A DNA stretch of 7,875 bases from Alphaproteobacteria bacterium (lineage in GTDB: Bacteria; Pseudomonadota; Alphaproteobacteria; Rs-D84), in assembly GCA_016285415.1 (NCBI GenBank), contig JAEEQU010000045.1, forward strand, positions 1-7,875. Reading direction: 5' to 3'. Both the position numbers and the translations under genes were made by a program. This document shows positions 1 through 5,308 of this stretch, one piece after another (the stretch's first letter is position 1; each line of letters starts with the position of its first letter). Under the pieces are notes generated by a model. It ran no database searches, was not told where the DNA came from, and was given only the letters and a program-made list of their open reading frames with translations.

Positions 1-4
1 TTTT

Positions 5-30
5 CACTAACCACTAACACTAACCACTAA
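5..30. repeat. Tandem repeat, 2 x 13 bp
   Basis: Two perfect adjacent copies of CACTAACCACTAA (5-17 and 18-30). Each copy is itself a near-duplication (CACTAAC then CACTAA), giving four CACTAA steps. The array lies immediately beyond the rpsK terminator, in the transcription direction of the operon, and may continue past the window edge. No function can be assigned from the sequence. Confidence 0.85.
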
Positions 31-56
31 AAAAACGCCCAAGCGGGCGTTTTTTT
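29..56 (-). terminator. Rho-independent terminator after rpsK
   Basis: A GC-rich stem CGCCC (36-40) and GGGCG (45-49) with a four-base loop is flanked by seven A on one side (29-35) and seven T on the other (50-56). Read on the minus strand this is a hairpin followed by a U7 tract, as expected for intrinsic termination. It is symmetric, so it could also stop transcription entering from the other side. The A tract of the stem overlaps the rpsK stop codon (55-57), leaving no space for another cistron in this transcription unit. Confidence 0.9.
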
Positions 57-438
57 AAACACGACGGACTTTCTTTGGTCTGCATCCGTTGTGCGGAATA
101 CGTGTTGTATCGGTAATGCTCTGCACAACCAGGCCGGCATTTGCCAAACCACGAACCGCAGATTCACGACCCTGGCCAATACCACGCATAAGGACATCAA
201 CCGTTTTCATCCCCATTTCGGCGACTTTCTTGCCGATGGCATCTGCAACAACGGTCGCGGCATATGGCGTAGATTTTTTGGCACCTTTGAAATTATTTGC
301 GCCCGCGGTTGCCCATGTCAACACAGCCCCCGATTGGTCTGTGATTGTGATGCGTGTGTTATTGTTCGTGGCAACGATGTGTGCGATGCCATGAGATACT
401 TTTTTTACAACTTTCTTTTTAGATTTTGAAACTGCCAT
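55..438 (-). CDS. rpsK: 30S ribosomal protein S11
   Basis: S11 (uS11) sits on the platform of the 30S subunit, contacts 16S rRNA near the mRNA exit region and packs beside S6/S18 and S21. The 127-residue product matches the usual length of about 129. Family blocks are visible: FKGAKKSTPYAA at residues 50-61, GIGQGRESAVRGL at 86-98, and the basic C-terminal block DTTRIPHNGCRPKKVRR at 110-126. The ATG at 438 follows an AAGGA-type Shine-Dalgarno with a somewhat long A-rich spacer of about 10 bases. It is the second gene of a two-gene unit with rpsM, 64 bases downstream of it. A terminator overlaps its stop codon, whereas rpoA usually follows in the same transcript in proteobacteria. Confidence 0.97.
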   Translation of the reverse strand: MAVSKSKKKVVKKVSHGIAHIVATNNNTRITITDQSGAVLTWATAGANNFKGAKKSTPYAATVVADAIGKKVAEMGMKTVDVLMRGIGQGRESAVRGLANAGLVVQSITDTTRIPHNGCRPKKVRRV

Positions 439-502
439 TTTTGTTTTTTCCTTTTATTAGATGTCTTCAATTAACTATCGTGTTAATCTCTACCCAATTA
501 AA

Positions 503-880
503 TTATTTACCCTTGACCGCAGAACCCGCGACGACGATACGTTTACCTTTACGTGTACGTGCGTTGGTCTGTGTACGCTGACCGCGAACGGGCAAACGGT
601 TACGATGACGAATACCGCGATATGTTTTCAAATCTTGCAAACGTTTGATATTCATTGCAACTTCGCGACGAACGTCACCTTCTACCTTAAAGTTCTGTTC
701 AATATAGTTTGAAATTTTAATAACATCTTCGTCGGTCAAATCTTTTGCGCGCAACCCATCTTTTAATTTCAGGGCCTTGCAGATTTGGTTGGCCCGTGTT
801 GGTCCAATACCGTGAATATACTGCAGTGCGGCTTCAATACGTTTTTCCGCGGGGATGTTTACACCTGCTATACGTGCCAT
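503..880 (-). CDS. rpsM: 30S ribosomal protein S13
   Basis: S13 (uS13) lies in the head of the 30S subunit, contacts the P-site tRNA with its C-terminal tail and forms intersubunit bridges with L5. The 125-residue product begins with the family signature MARIAGVNIPAEKRIEAALQ and carries GIRHRNRLPVRGQRT at 89-103 and TNARTRKG at 105-112. The last residues are basic (ending AVKGK), as expected for the tRNA-contacting tail. It is slightly longer than the E. coli protein (118). The ATG at 880 has AAGGA upstream in an A-rich leader. The 132 bases between it and secY contain a promoter-like sequence, so rpsM and rpsK may form a separate unit from the spc genes. Confidence 0.97.
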   Translation of the reverse strand: MARIAGVNIPAEKRIEAALQYIHGIGPTRANQICKALKLKDGLRAKDLTDEDVIKISNYIEQNFKVEGDVRREVAMNIKRLQDLKTYRGIRHRNRLPVRGQRTQTNARTRKGKRIVVAGSAVKGK

Positions 881-918
881 TTTTACTTTTCCTTTTTATT
901 TTCCCTGGATAACCTGCC

Positions 919-932
919 GATGACAAATCATC
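919..932 (-). other. Small hairpin in the rpsM leader
   Basis: GATGA (919-923) and TCATC (928-932) form a 5-bp stem with a four-base loop. It lies 38 bases upstream of the rpsM start, inside the leader expected from the candidate promoter at 960-987. A stem this short can arise by chance; position alone makes it worth recording. Confidence 0.35.
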
Positions 933-945
933 CTGACTTTATTAA

Positions 946-984
946 ACTTTTGCGAAATAATTTTATATAAATTATTACAAAAGT
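946..984. repeat. Imperfect AT-rich palindrome between secY and rpsM
   Basis: ACTTTTG (946-952) pairs with CAAAAGT (978-984), and AATAATTT (956-963) pairs with AAATTATT (969-976). This leaves a small asymmetric internal gap and a five-base centre, TATAT, for 15 base pairs in total. The element covers almost all of the promoter-like sequence at 960-987. It could be an operator, a cruciform-prone promoter, or a weak AT-rich structure in the 3' end of the secY transcript. It has no GC-rich stem, so it is not a standard terminator. Confidence 0.7.
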
Positions 985-987
985 CAA
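960..987 (-). promoter_or_regulatory. Candidate sigma-70 promoter for rpsM-rpsK
   Basis: On the minus strand TTGACT (982-987) and TAAAAT (960-965) are separated by 16 bases, each matching five of six consensus bases of the -35 and -10 elements. It would give a leader of roughly 70 bases ahead of rpsM. It lies in the only long gap before the alpha-operon genes, in the position where adk often occurs. AT-rich DNA yields such matches by chance, so this remains a prediction. Confidence 0.5.
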
Positions 988-1012
988 ACCTTGTTCCACA
1001 CAACCAATTCAA

Positions 1013-2332
1013 TTAGTTGCGGAAACGACCTTTCTTTGCGGCGGCGCCCATAACGCCATGATACTGTTTTGCCACCAGATAGGATTGAACCTGATTCATA
1101 GTATCCAAAACAACACCCGCAACGATTAAAACACTTGTTCCACCAATAACAAGTGGCATTCCAAAGTGTGTATTCAATATGATTGGAATCACACACACCA
1201 CAATCAAATACAACACGCCGATTGCCGTAACCTTGGAAACCATAGAATCCAAGAACGAAATTGTCTGTTCACCTGGGCGGACGCCTGGGATATAACCACC
1301 GGCATTGCGCAGGTTATTACTGGTTTCTTCGGAATTAAACACAACGGCCGTTTGGAAATATGCAAAGAATGCAATCAAAATTGTGTACAAAATAATGTAT
1401 GACCATGCACCATAGGTAAAGAATGCCATAATATTTTGAACGACCAAATTTTCACTCTGTGCGAAACGTTGAATAAATGCCGGCAACATCATAATAGATG
1501 ATGCAAATACCGGTCCCATAACGCCCGACATGTTAACCTTAATTGGCAGATATGATGCATTGGTATTCACAACACCGTTCGCCATGACCTGACGTGGATA
1601 CAAAATTTGAACCCGACGCTGTGCCATTTCAAAGAACGCGATAAGTGCGACAATTCCAATTACAAACGCAATAACCAATGCGATCATCGCTGGCGACATT
1701 TGACCAACCGAACCCAACGATACGATTTTCGCGACACCTTCGGGAACCTGGGCAATGATACCCGCAAAGATAAGCAGCGATGCGCCCTGCCCTATACCGC
1801 GTGCCGTAATCTGTTCGGCCAACCACATAACAAACACGGTTCCACCAACCAGCGCAATTATCGCCGATAATTCAAACGAAAAACCGGGATTAACCACCGC
1901 ACGAATACCATTAACCGGTGCCATAGATTCCAGTCCGCGCACAACGGCCCAGCCCTGAACCACCGCCAACAACACCGCCAAATAACGTGTATATTGGTTA
2001 ATTTTGATACGACCCGATTCGCCTTCTTTGCGCAAATCATTAAGTGATTTGCTGGTTGCCGTCAACAACTGCAACACGATGGATGCCGAAATGTATGGGA
2101 AAATGTTTAACGCCAACACCGACATACGCGACAGCGATCCGCCAGTGAACATATCAAACATGCCCATCATTCCACTGCCTTCACCTTGGAACAGATGCAG
2201 AACCGCCGATGCGTTAACCCCTGGCAATGGGATGAACGAACCAATACGATAGATAATCAACGCACCCAATGTGAACAGAATACGTTTCTGTAAATCGGTT
2301 AACTTGCCAAAATATTTTGAAAAGATTTTCAT
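1013..2332 (-). CDS. secY: Protein translocase subunit SecY
   Basis: SecY is the channel of the SecYEG translocon in the inner membrane. It moves unfolded preproteins with SecA and inserts membrane proteins from ribosomes. The 439 residues match the family length and show ten hydrophobic segments at about 17-37, 71-91, 117-135, 152-172, 183-204, 213-235, 270-289, 301-328, 368-386 and 391-412. The plug region with GGSLSRMSVLALNIFPYISA falls at about 64-83, and the cytosolic loop VRPGEQT at 351-357 carries the conserved SecA/ribosome-contacting arginine (R352). INQYTRYLAVLLAVVQG at 111-127 is typical of proteobacteria. It follows rplO by 28 bases, the standard last position of the spc operon. 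No adk or rpmJ lies after it. Confidence 0.98.
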   Translation of the reverse strand: MKIFSKYFGKLTDLQKRILFTLGALIIYRIGSFIPLPGVNASAVLHLFQGEGSGMMGMFDMFTGGSLSRMSVLALNIFPYISASIVLQLLTATSKSLNDLRKEGESGRIKINQYTRYLAVLLAVVQGWAVVRGLESMAPVNGIRAVVNPGFSFELSAIIALVGGTVFVMWLAEQITARGIGQGASLLIFAGIIAQVPEGVAKIVSLGSVGQMSPAMIALVIAFVIGIVALIAFFEMAQRRVQILYPRQVMANGVVNTNASYLPIKVNMSGVMGPVFASSIMMLPAFIQRFAQSENLVVQNIMAFFTYGAWSYIILYTILIAFFAYFQTAVVFNSEETSNNLRNAGGYIPGVRPGEQTISFLDSMVSKVTAIGVLYLIVVCVIPIILNTHFGMPLVIGGTSVLIVAGVVLDTMNQVQSYLVAKQYHGVMGAAAKKGRFRN

Positions 2333-2360
2333 GCGTTGTTCTCTCTTGTTTTATCCCATA

Positions 2361-2819
2361 TTATTTATTTTTGATGCTGCCACCGACTTTGGTAATTGCG
2401 GCTTCGGCTGCTTTTGACCATTTATCAGCAATAACATTAACTGCTGTTTTAATTTCACCCTTGGCCAAAACTTTCAACCCTGACATACGACGGTTGATAA
2501 TTTTTGCATTCAACAACGAATCGATTGTGATTTCTTTCGCGGCATCAATTTTACCAGACGCGATAAACTTTTCGATATCACCAAGGTTGATTGTTACATA
2601 ATGTTTCGCAAATGGATTTGTAAAACCAAATTTTGGGAAACGACGCAAGATTGGCATTTGACCACCTTGGAATGTCGCCTGTTTGCGTGAACCCGCACGT
2701 GCCTTTTGACCCTTGGTACCACGACCTGCGGTCTTACCATAACCAGACGCCATACCACGACCAACGCGTTTGATATCTTGACGTGCGCCTTTGTTATCCA
2801 TCAATGCATTTAATTTCAT
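2361..2819 (-). CDS. rplO: 50S ribosomal protein L15
   Basis: L15 (uL15) is a late-assembly 23S rRNA-binding protein of the large subunit. The product is 152 residues (E. coli 144). The glycine- and basic-rich N-terminal extension is clear: KRVGRG at 17-22 and GKTAGRGTKGQKARAG at 28-43, followed by FQGGQMPILRR at 50-60. I place the start at the ATG at 2819 because AGGAG lies eight bases upstream and the protein then begins MKLNALMDNKGARQ as in the family. The frame stays open a further 16 codons to a TTG at 2867, but that extension has no family match and crosses two hairpins. It lies between rpmD (76-base gap) and secY (28-base gap). Confidence 0.97.
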   Translation of the reverse strand: MKLNALMDNKGARQDIKRVGRGMASGYGKTAGRGTKGQKARAGSRKQATFQGGQMPILRRFPKFGFTNPFAKHYVTINLGDIEKFIASGKIDAAKEITIDSLLNAKIINRRMSGLKVLAKGEIKTAVNVIADKWSKAAEAAITKVGGSIKNK

Positions 2820-2834
2820 TTCTTTTACTCCTAT

Positions 2835-2874
2835 GAACTTATATAGTTCTGTTTCGCATACGGACAAGTGTCCG
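2835..2874 (-). other. Two consecutive hairpins in the rpmD-rplO gap
   Basis: CGGACA (2861-2866) and TGTCCG (2869-2874) form a perfect inverted repeat with a two-base centre, so in RNA the loop would be opened to about six bases. It is flanked by direct repeats of GCATAC (2856-2861 and 2874-2879). A second stem, GAACT (2835-2839) with AGTTC (2845-2849), lies just upstream of the rplO Shine-Dalgarno. Neither is followed by a U tract, so they are not terminators. They may be RNA structures affecting L15 translation or mRNA stability. Confidence 0.5.
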
Positions 2875-2895
2875 CATACTCGGTTTATTTATTTT

Positions 2896-3078
2896 TTATT
2901 CTTCTATCACACTAATCAAATGTGCAACTTTGGCAATCATACCACGAATCGCTGGTGTATCAGCAAATTCATGTGATTTACCAATACGGCCCAAACCCAA
3001 TGTTGCCAAAACCTTGCGTTGTGATTCTGGACGACCAATAACACTTTTGATTTGTTTTACAATTATCTTTTTTGCCAT
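2896..3078 (-). CDS. rpmD: 50S ribosomal protein L30
   Basis: L30 (uL30) is a small 23S rRNA-binding protein of the large subunit. The 60 residues match the bacterial short form (E. coli 59). The family pattern is visible: VKQIKSVIGRPESQRK at 7-22, LGLGRI at 27-32, and DTPAIRGMIAKV at 40-51. I use the ATG at 3078 because it gives the usual MAKKIIVKQ start with AAGGTG at the right distance. A GTG three codons upstream is less likely. It is 15 bases downstream of rpsE, so the pair is probably co-translated from one mRNA; 76 bases with two hairpins separate it from rplO. Confidence 0.97.
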   Translation of the reverse strand: MAKKIIVKQIKSVIGRPESQRKVLATLGLGRIGKSHEFADTPAIRGMIAKVAHLISVIEE

Positions 3079-3093
3079 AACAATCACCTTTTA

Positions 3094-3654
3094 TTATTTG
3101 TCTTCAGCTGTTGTTTCTTCGGCCATCTTTTTACCATCACGACCCGCAACGATTTCTGCAACTGTTTTGCCACGACGCGCCGCAACAGTTTTTGGTGAAT
3201 TCATTTTTGAAAACGCCAAGAACACTGCGCGAATCATATTGTTTGGATTGTTTGCGCCTTGGGATTTCACAACGACGTCTTGAACGCCAAGGCAATCAAA
3301 CACCGCACGCAACGCACCCCCAGCAATGATACCAGTACCTGGAACCGCACTGCGCAAAACCAATTTACTTGCACCATATTTCACAGAAACATCATGGTGT
3401 AATGTGCGACCTTCTTTTAACGGAACGCGAATCATTTTTGCTTTTGCGGCCTTGGTTGCTTTCTGCACAGCGGCTTGAACTTCCAACGCTTTACCTTTAC
3501 CAAATCCAACCTTCCCTGCTTTATCGCCAACGACGACCAATGCCGAGAAAGACATATTCTTACCGCCCTTAACTGTTTTAGAAACGCGGTTGACAGAAAC
3601 AAGTTTATCTACCAAATTATCTGTCTGTAATTTTTTATCATCAAAACGTGCCAT
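3094..3654 (-). CDS. rpsE: 30S ribosomal protein S5
   Basis: S5 (uS5) lies at the mRNA entry side of the 30S subunit, near the decoding region, and affects accuracy and mRNA unwinding. The product is 186 residues. The N-terminal double-stranded-RNA-binding-like domain spans about 15-80, with KGGKNMSFSALVVVGD at 29-44 and VGFGKGKALEV at 49-59. The C-terminal domain includes PGTGIIAGGALRAV at 105-118 and MNSPKTVAARRGKTV at 151-165. The tail after about residue 171 is acidic and longer than the E. coli protein (167). GGAG lies eight bases before the ATG at 3654 and could sit in the loop of a small hairpin. Gaps are 31 bases to rplR and 15 to rpmD. Confidence 0.98.
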   Translation of the reverse strand: MARFDDKKLQTDNLVDKLVSVNRVSKTVKGGKNMSFSALVVVGDKAGKVGFGKGKALEVQAAVQKATKAAKAKMIRVPLKEGRTLHHDVSVKYGASKLVLRSAVPGTGIIAGGALRAVFDCLGVQDVVVKSQGANNPNNMIRAVFLAFSKMNSPKTVAARRGKTVAEIVAGRDGKKMAEETTAEDK

Positions 3655-3685
3655 CTTATATACTCCGTATACTTACAATGTTGTT

Positions 3686-4042
3686 TTATATTCTGACGCC
3701 GCCCGCACGAATCGCTTCGCACAATGCTTTGACGCGACCATGATAGCGATACCCACCGCGATCAAAATAGCAATTATCCGTCAATTTCGCCTTGACCAAA
3801 CGTTCTGCGAATGCCTTGCCGACCAATTCTGCACCGGCAACGTTCCAACCTTTGCCCTTGAAATCTTTTTCCTTGGACGACGCGGCACACAATGTGCGAC
3901 CCTTTACGTCATCAATGGCCTGAATTTCAATATGACGACCACTGCGGAAAACCGACAGACGAATTTTGCCTGGATTTTTCTTTTTCAACGCAACGCGTGT
4001 AACCAATTTGCGTCTTTCTTCTGTAGATAAATGTTTCAACAT
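3686..4042 (-). CDS. rplR: 50S ribosomal protein L18
   Basis: L18 (uL18) binds 5S rRNA together with L5 and helps dock it into the central protuberance of the 50S subunit. The 118 residues match the family length (E. coli 117). Signature blocks are RLSVFRSGRHIEIQAIDD at 28-45 and FDRGGYRYHGRVKAL at 93-107. The start is the ATG at 4042, seven bases after AAGGA. A GTG at 4063 in the same frame would add seven residues encoded by the Shine-Dalgarno region itself and is rejected. Unusually, it does not follow rplF directly: a 49-codon ORF and a hairpin lie between, with rplF ending 221 bases upstream. Confidence 0.97.
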   Translation of the reverse strand: MLKHLSTEERRKLVTRVALKKKNPGKIRLSVFRSGRHIEIQAIDDVKGRTLCAASSKEKDFKGKGWNVAGAELVGKAFAERLVKAKLTDNCYFDRGGYRYHGRVKALCEAIRAGGVRI

Positions 4043-4063
4043 TTGTTTTTCCTTTTTTTTCAC

Positions 4064-4083
4064 ATTTCCGTAACAGCGGAAAT
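4064..4083 (-). other. Hairpin with CTGTTA loop, upstream of rplR
   Basis: A perfect 7-bp stem, ATTTCCG (4064-4070) with CGGAAAT (4077-4083), closes a six-base loop that reads CTGTTA on the transcribed strand. It starts six bases after the stop codon of the 49-codon ORF and ends 21 bases before the rplR ATG, just ahead of its Shine-Dalgarno. A hairpin with the same loop and closing pairs but a different outer stem lies at 6189-6204 before rplE. There is no U tract, so it is not a terminator. Confidence 0.75.
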
Positions 4084-4089
4084 TATTTT

Positions 4090-4239
4090 TTAGTGATTCT
4101 TGGTACGGGCATTCCCCAATTTATTGCCTCTAAAACAATTCTGAACGTAATTCCAAAACATATCATGAACACTTGCTATGTGTACAATTGCTTGTAACGC
4201 TCTGGATTTAGAAAATGCAATACCATATTTTGAAGCCAT
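4090..4239 (-). CDS. Unrecognised 49-residue basic protein inserted between rplF and rplR
   Basis: I do not recognise this product. The ATG at 4239 is followed by 48 sense codons and TAA, filling most of the gap between rplF and rplR. GAAGGGG (4248-4254) lies eight bases before the ATG, as good a ribosome binding site as its neighbours have. The peptide starts MASKYGIAFSK and ends NARTKNH. It has seven Lys/Arg against one acidic residue (D26), so it should be strongly basic. The central stretch at about 14-31 is rich in hydrophobic and aromatic residues (LQAIVHIAS, then FWNYV), and there is one cysteine, C35. There is no signal peptide or zinc motif. It is in frame with rplF, but TAA TAG tandem stops separate the two, so read-through is unlikely. 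It could be a lineage-specific ribosome-associated protein, a small peptide used for translational coupling, or a relic of an insertion. It was found by reading the gap directly. Confidence 0.6.
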   Translation of the reverse strand: MASKYGIAFSKSRALQAIVHIASVHDMFWNYVQNCFRGNKLGNARTKNH

Positions 4240-4247
4240 GCCCAAAT

Positions 4248-4254
4248 CCCCTTC
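4248..4254 (-). promoter_or_regulatory. Ribosome binding site of the 49-codon ORF
   Basis: GAAGGGG on the minus strand, eight bases before the ATG at 4239. An in-frame TAG at 4261-4263 closes the frame upstream, so this ATG is the only ATG that gives the ORF; a TTG two codons earlier is the sole alternative. Confidence 0.65.
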
Positions 4255-4263
4255 ATAGACCTA

Positions 4264-4815
4264 TTATTTTTTCTTACCTTCTTTGTGACGAACTTTTTCG
4301 CCTTTATAGAAAATACCTTTGGCCTTGTACGGATCCATTTTGCGAATCTTATGAATTTTATCCGCAAACAAACCGACCGCACATTTATCATTACCACTGA
4401 TGGTAAATTCTGTTGGTGTTTCCCCCATTGTTACGGTAATACCATCTGGGATTTCCATAACAACATCGTGTGAGAAACCAACAACCAATGTGAATTTCTT
4501 GCCACTGACAGACGCCTTGTAACCGACACCTTTCATATACATAGATTTTGAAAAGCCCTTTGTTACACCTTCAACAGCATTACGAACATTGCGTGTCATT
4601 GTTCCCCACATTGCACGTGATGCCTTATCTTCCGCATCTTTTGGTGTAACTGCGACATGGCCGTCTTCAATTTTAACTTCTACCAAACTGGCATTTTTTG
4701 TGTTCATTGGTACGGTCAATTCGCCCTTTGGCCCTTTGATGACCAATTTATCATCTGCGATAGATGCGACCACACCGTCACTTAACTTAACTGGATATTT
4801 TCCTGCACGAGACAT
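4264..4815 (-). CDS. rplF: 50S ribosomal protein L6
   Basis: L6 (uL6) binds 23S rRNA near the sarcin-ricin loop and the factor-binding site of the 50S subunit. The 183 residues match the family length (E. coli 177). Blocks are VIKGPKGELTV at 25-35, MWGTMTRNVRNAV at 69-81, MKGVGYKASV at 94-103, and the C-terminal DPYKAKGIFYKGE at 161-173 with the usual terminal KEGKKK. I use the ATG at 4815, which gives the expected MSRAGKYPV start and has AAGGAT upstream. The frame is open for 18 more codons to 4869, but those overlap rpsH and have no family match. TAA is followed directly by an in-frame TAG. The next gene is not rplR but a 49-codon ORF. Confidence 0.98.
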   Translation of the reverse strand: MSRAGKYPVKLSDGVVASIADDKLVIKGPKGELTVPMNTKNASLVEVKIEDGHVAVTPKDAEDKASRAMWGTMTRNVRNAVEGVTKGFSKSMYMKGVGYKASVSGKKFTLVVGFSHDVVMEIPDGITVTMGETPTEFTISGNDKCAVGLFADKIHKIRKMDPYKAKGIFYKGEKVRHKEGKKK

Positions 4816-4834
4816 AATTACATCCTTATTGCTA

Positions 4835-5233
4835 TTAGATAACCTTGCACAAAACTTCACCGCCGACATTCATCAGACGCGCCTTGTGATCTGTCATAAC
4901 ACCTTGTGGTGTAGAAACGATTGCGATACCAAGTCCGTTTAACACGCGTGGCATCTTGGCAGATCCAGAATATACACGACGTCCAGGTTTGGACACCACG
5001 GATATTTCCTGAATTGCACCATTTCCACCGACATACTTTAACGTGACGACCAAATTAGAACGATGTTCGTCAATTTCTTGTTTTTTGAAATCTTCAATGA
5101 AACCTTCGTCCTTTAATACAGTCAAAACTGCGGCACGCAATTTGCTGTTTGGAACGGTTACTGTTTCTTTACCCGCGTTTTGACCGTTACGAATGCGGGC
5201 AACCATATCCCCAATCGGGTGTGATAATGACAT
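4835..5233 (-). CDS. rpsH: 30S ribosomal protein S8
   Basis: S8 (uS8) binds helix 21 of 16S rRNA in the platform. In E. coli it represses the spc operon by binding a similar structure near the start of rplE. The 132 residues match the family length (130). It begins MSLSHPIGDMVARIRNGQNA, has GFIEDFK at 44-50, SKPGRRVYSG at 81-90, and the rRNA-binding C-terminal block with STPQGVMTD at 107-115 and GGEVLC at 124-129. AGGAG lies before the ATG at 5233. It ends 19 bases before rplF. The 75-base gap upstream, after rpsN, holds two hairpins. I did not see an obvious copy of the E. coli S8 target around rplE. Confidence 0.98.
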   Translation of the reverse strand: MSLSHPIGDMVARIRNGQNAGKETVTVPNSKLRAAVLTVLKDEGFIEDFKKQEIDEHRSNLVVTLKYVGGNGAIQEISVVSKPGRRVYSGSAKMPRVLNGLGIAIVSTPQGVMTDHKARLMNVGGEVLCKVI

Positions 5234-5252
5234 CTTTTACTCCTATTTTGAT

Positions 5253-5266
5253 GCGGATTATTCCGC
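5253..5266 (-). other. Hairpin just upstream of the rpsH ribosome binding site
   Basis: GCGGA (5253-5257) and TCCGC (5262-5266) form a perfect 5-bp stem with a four-base loop. It ends 19 bases before the rpsH ATG, the same relative position as the hairpins before rplR (21 bases) and rplE (17 bases). Its loop differs from theirs. No U tract follows. Confidence 0.55.
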
Positions 5267-5279
5267 GCCAATTAAACCG

Positions 5280-5303
5280 ACTGCATTGTCCACAATCGGC
5301 AGT
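5280..5303 (-). other. Bulged hairpin directly after the rpsN stop
   Basis: ACTGC (5280-5284) pairs with GCAGT (5299-5303), and ATTGT (5285-5289) pairs with ACAAT (5292-5296). A two-base CG bulge sits on one side and the centre is too tight for all inner pairs to form. In transcription order it begins five bases after the rpsN stop codon. The sequence after it (CGGTTTAATT) lacks a proper U tract, so it is unlikely to terminate. It may be an mRNA stability or protein-binding element. Confidence 0.55.
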
Positions 5304-5308
5304 TTCTT

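Noticed and set aside
5..30. Start of a CRISPR array
   Set aside because: The 13-bp units are directly adjacent with no spacers, so this is a simple tandem repeat.
881..1012. Possible rpmJ (L36) or a degraded adk in the secY-rpsM gap
   Set aside because: Reading the gap showed no L36 cysteine pattern and no adenylate kinase P-loop; it is AT-rich non-coding sequence.
2820..2867. N-terminal extension of L15 to a TTG at 2867
   Set aside because: The extra 16 residues have no family match and cross hairpins; the ATG at 2819 has AGGAG at ideal spacing.
3590..4030. 146-codon plus-strand open frame opposite rplR and the start of rpsE
   Set aside because: Antisense shadow of two conserved genes; its sequence resembles no family and is rich in unlikely Cys/Phe runs.
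4176..4397. 73-codon minus-strand frame overlapping the end of rplF and the 49-codon ORF
   Set aside because: About half of it is out-of-frame rplF sequence, and it has no clear ribosome binding site. The 49-codon frame has the better start signal.
4816..4869. N-terminal extension of L6 to 4869
   Set aside because: It overlaps rpsH coding sequence and does not match L6; the ATG at 4815 has AAGGAT and the canonical start.
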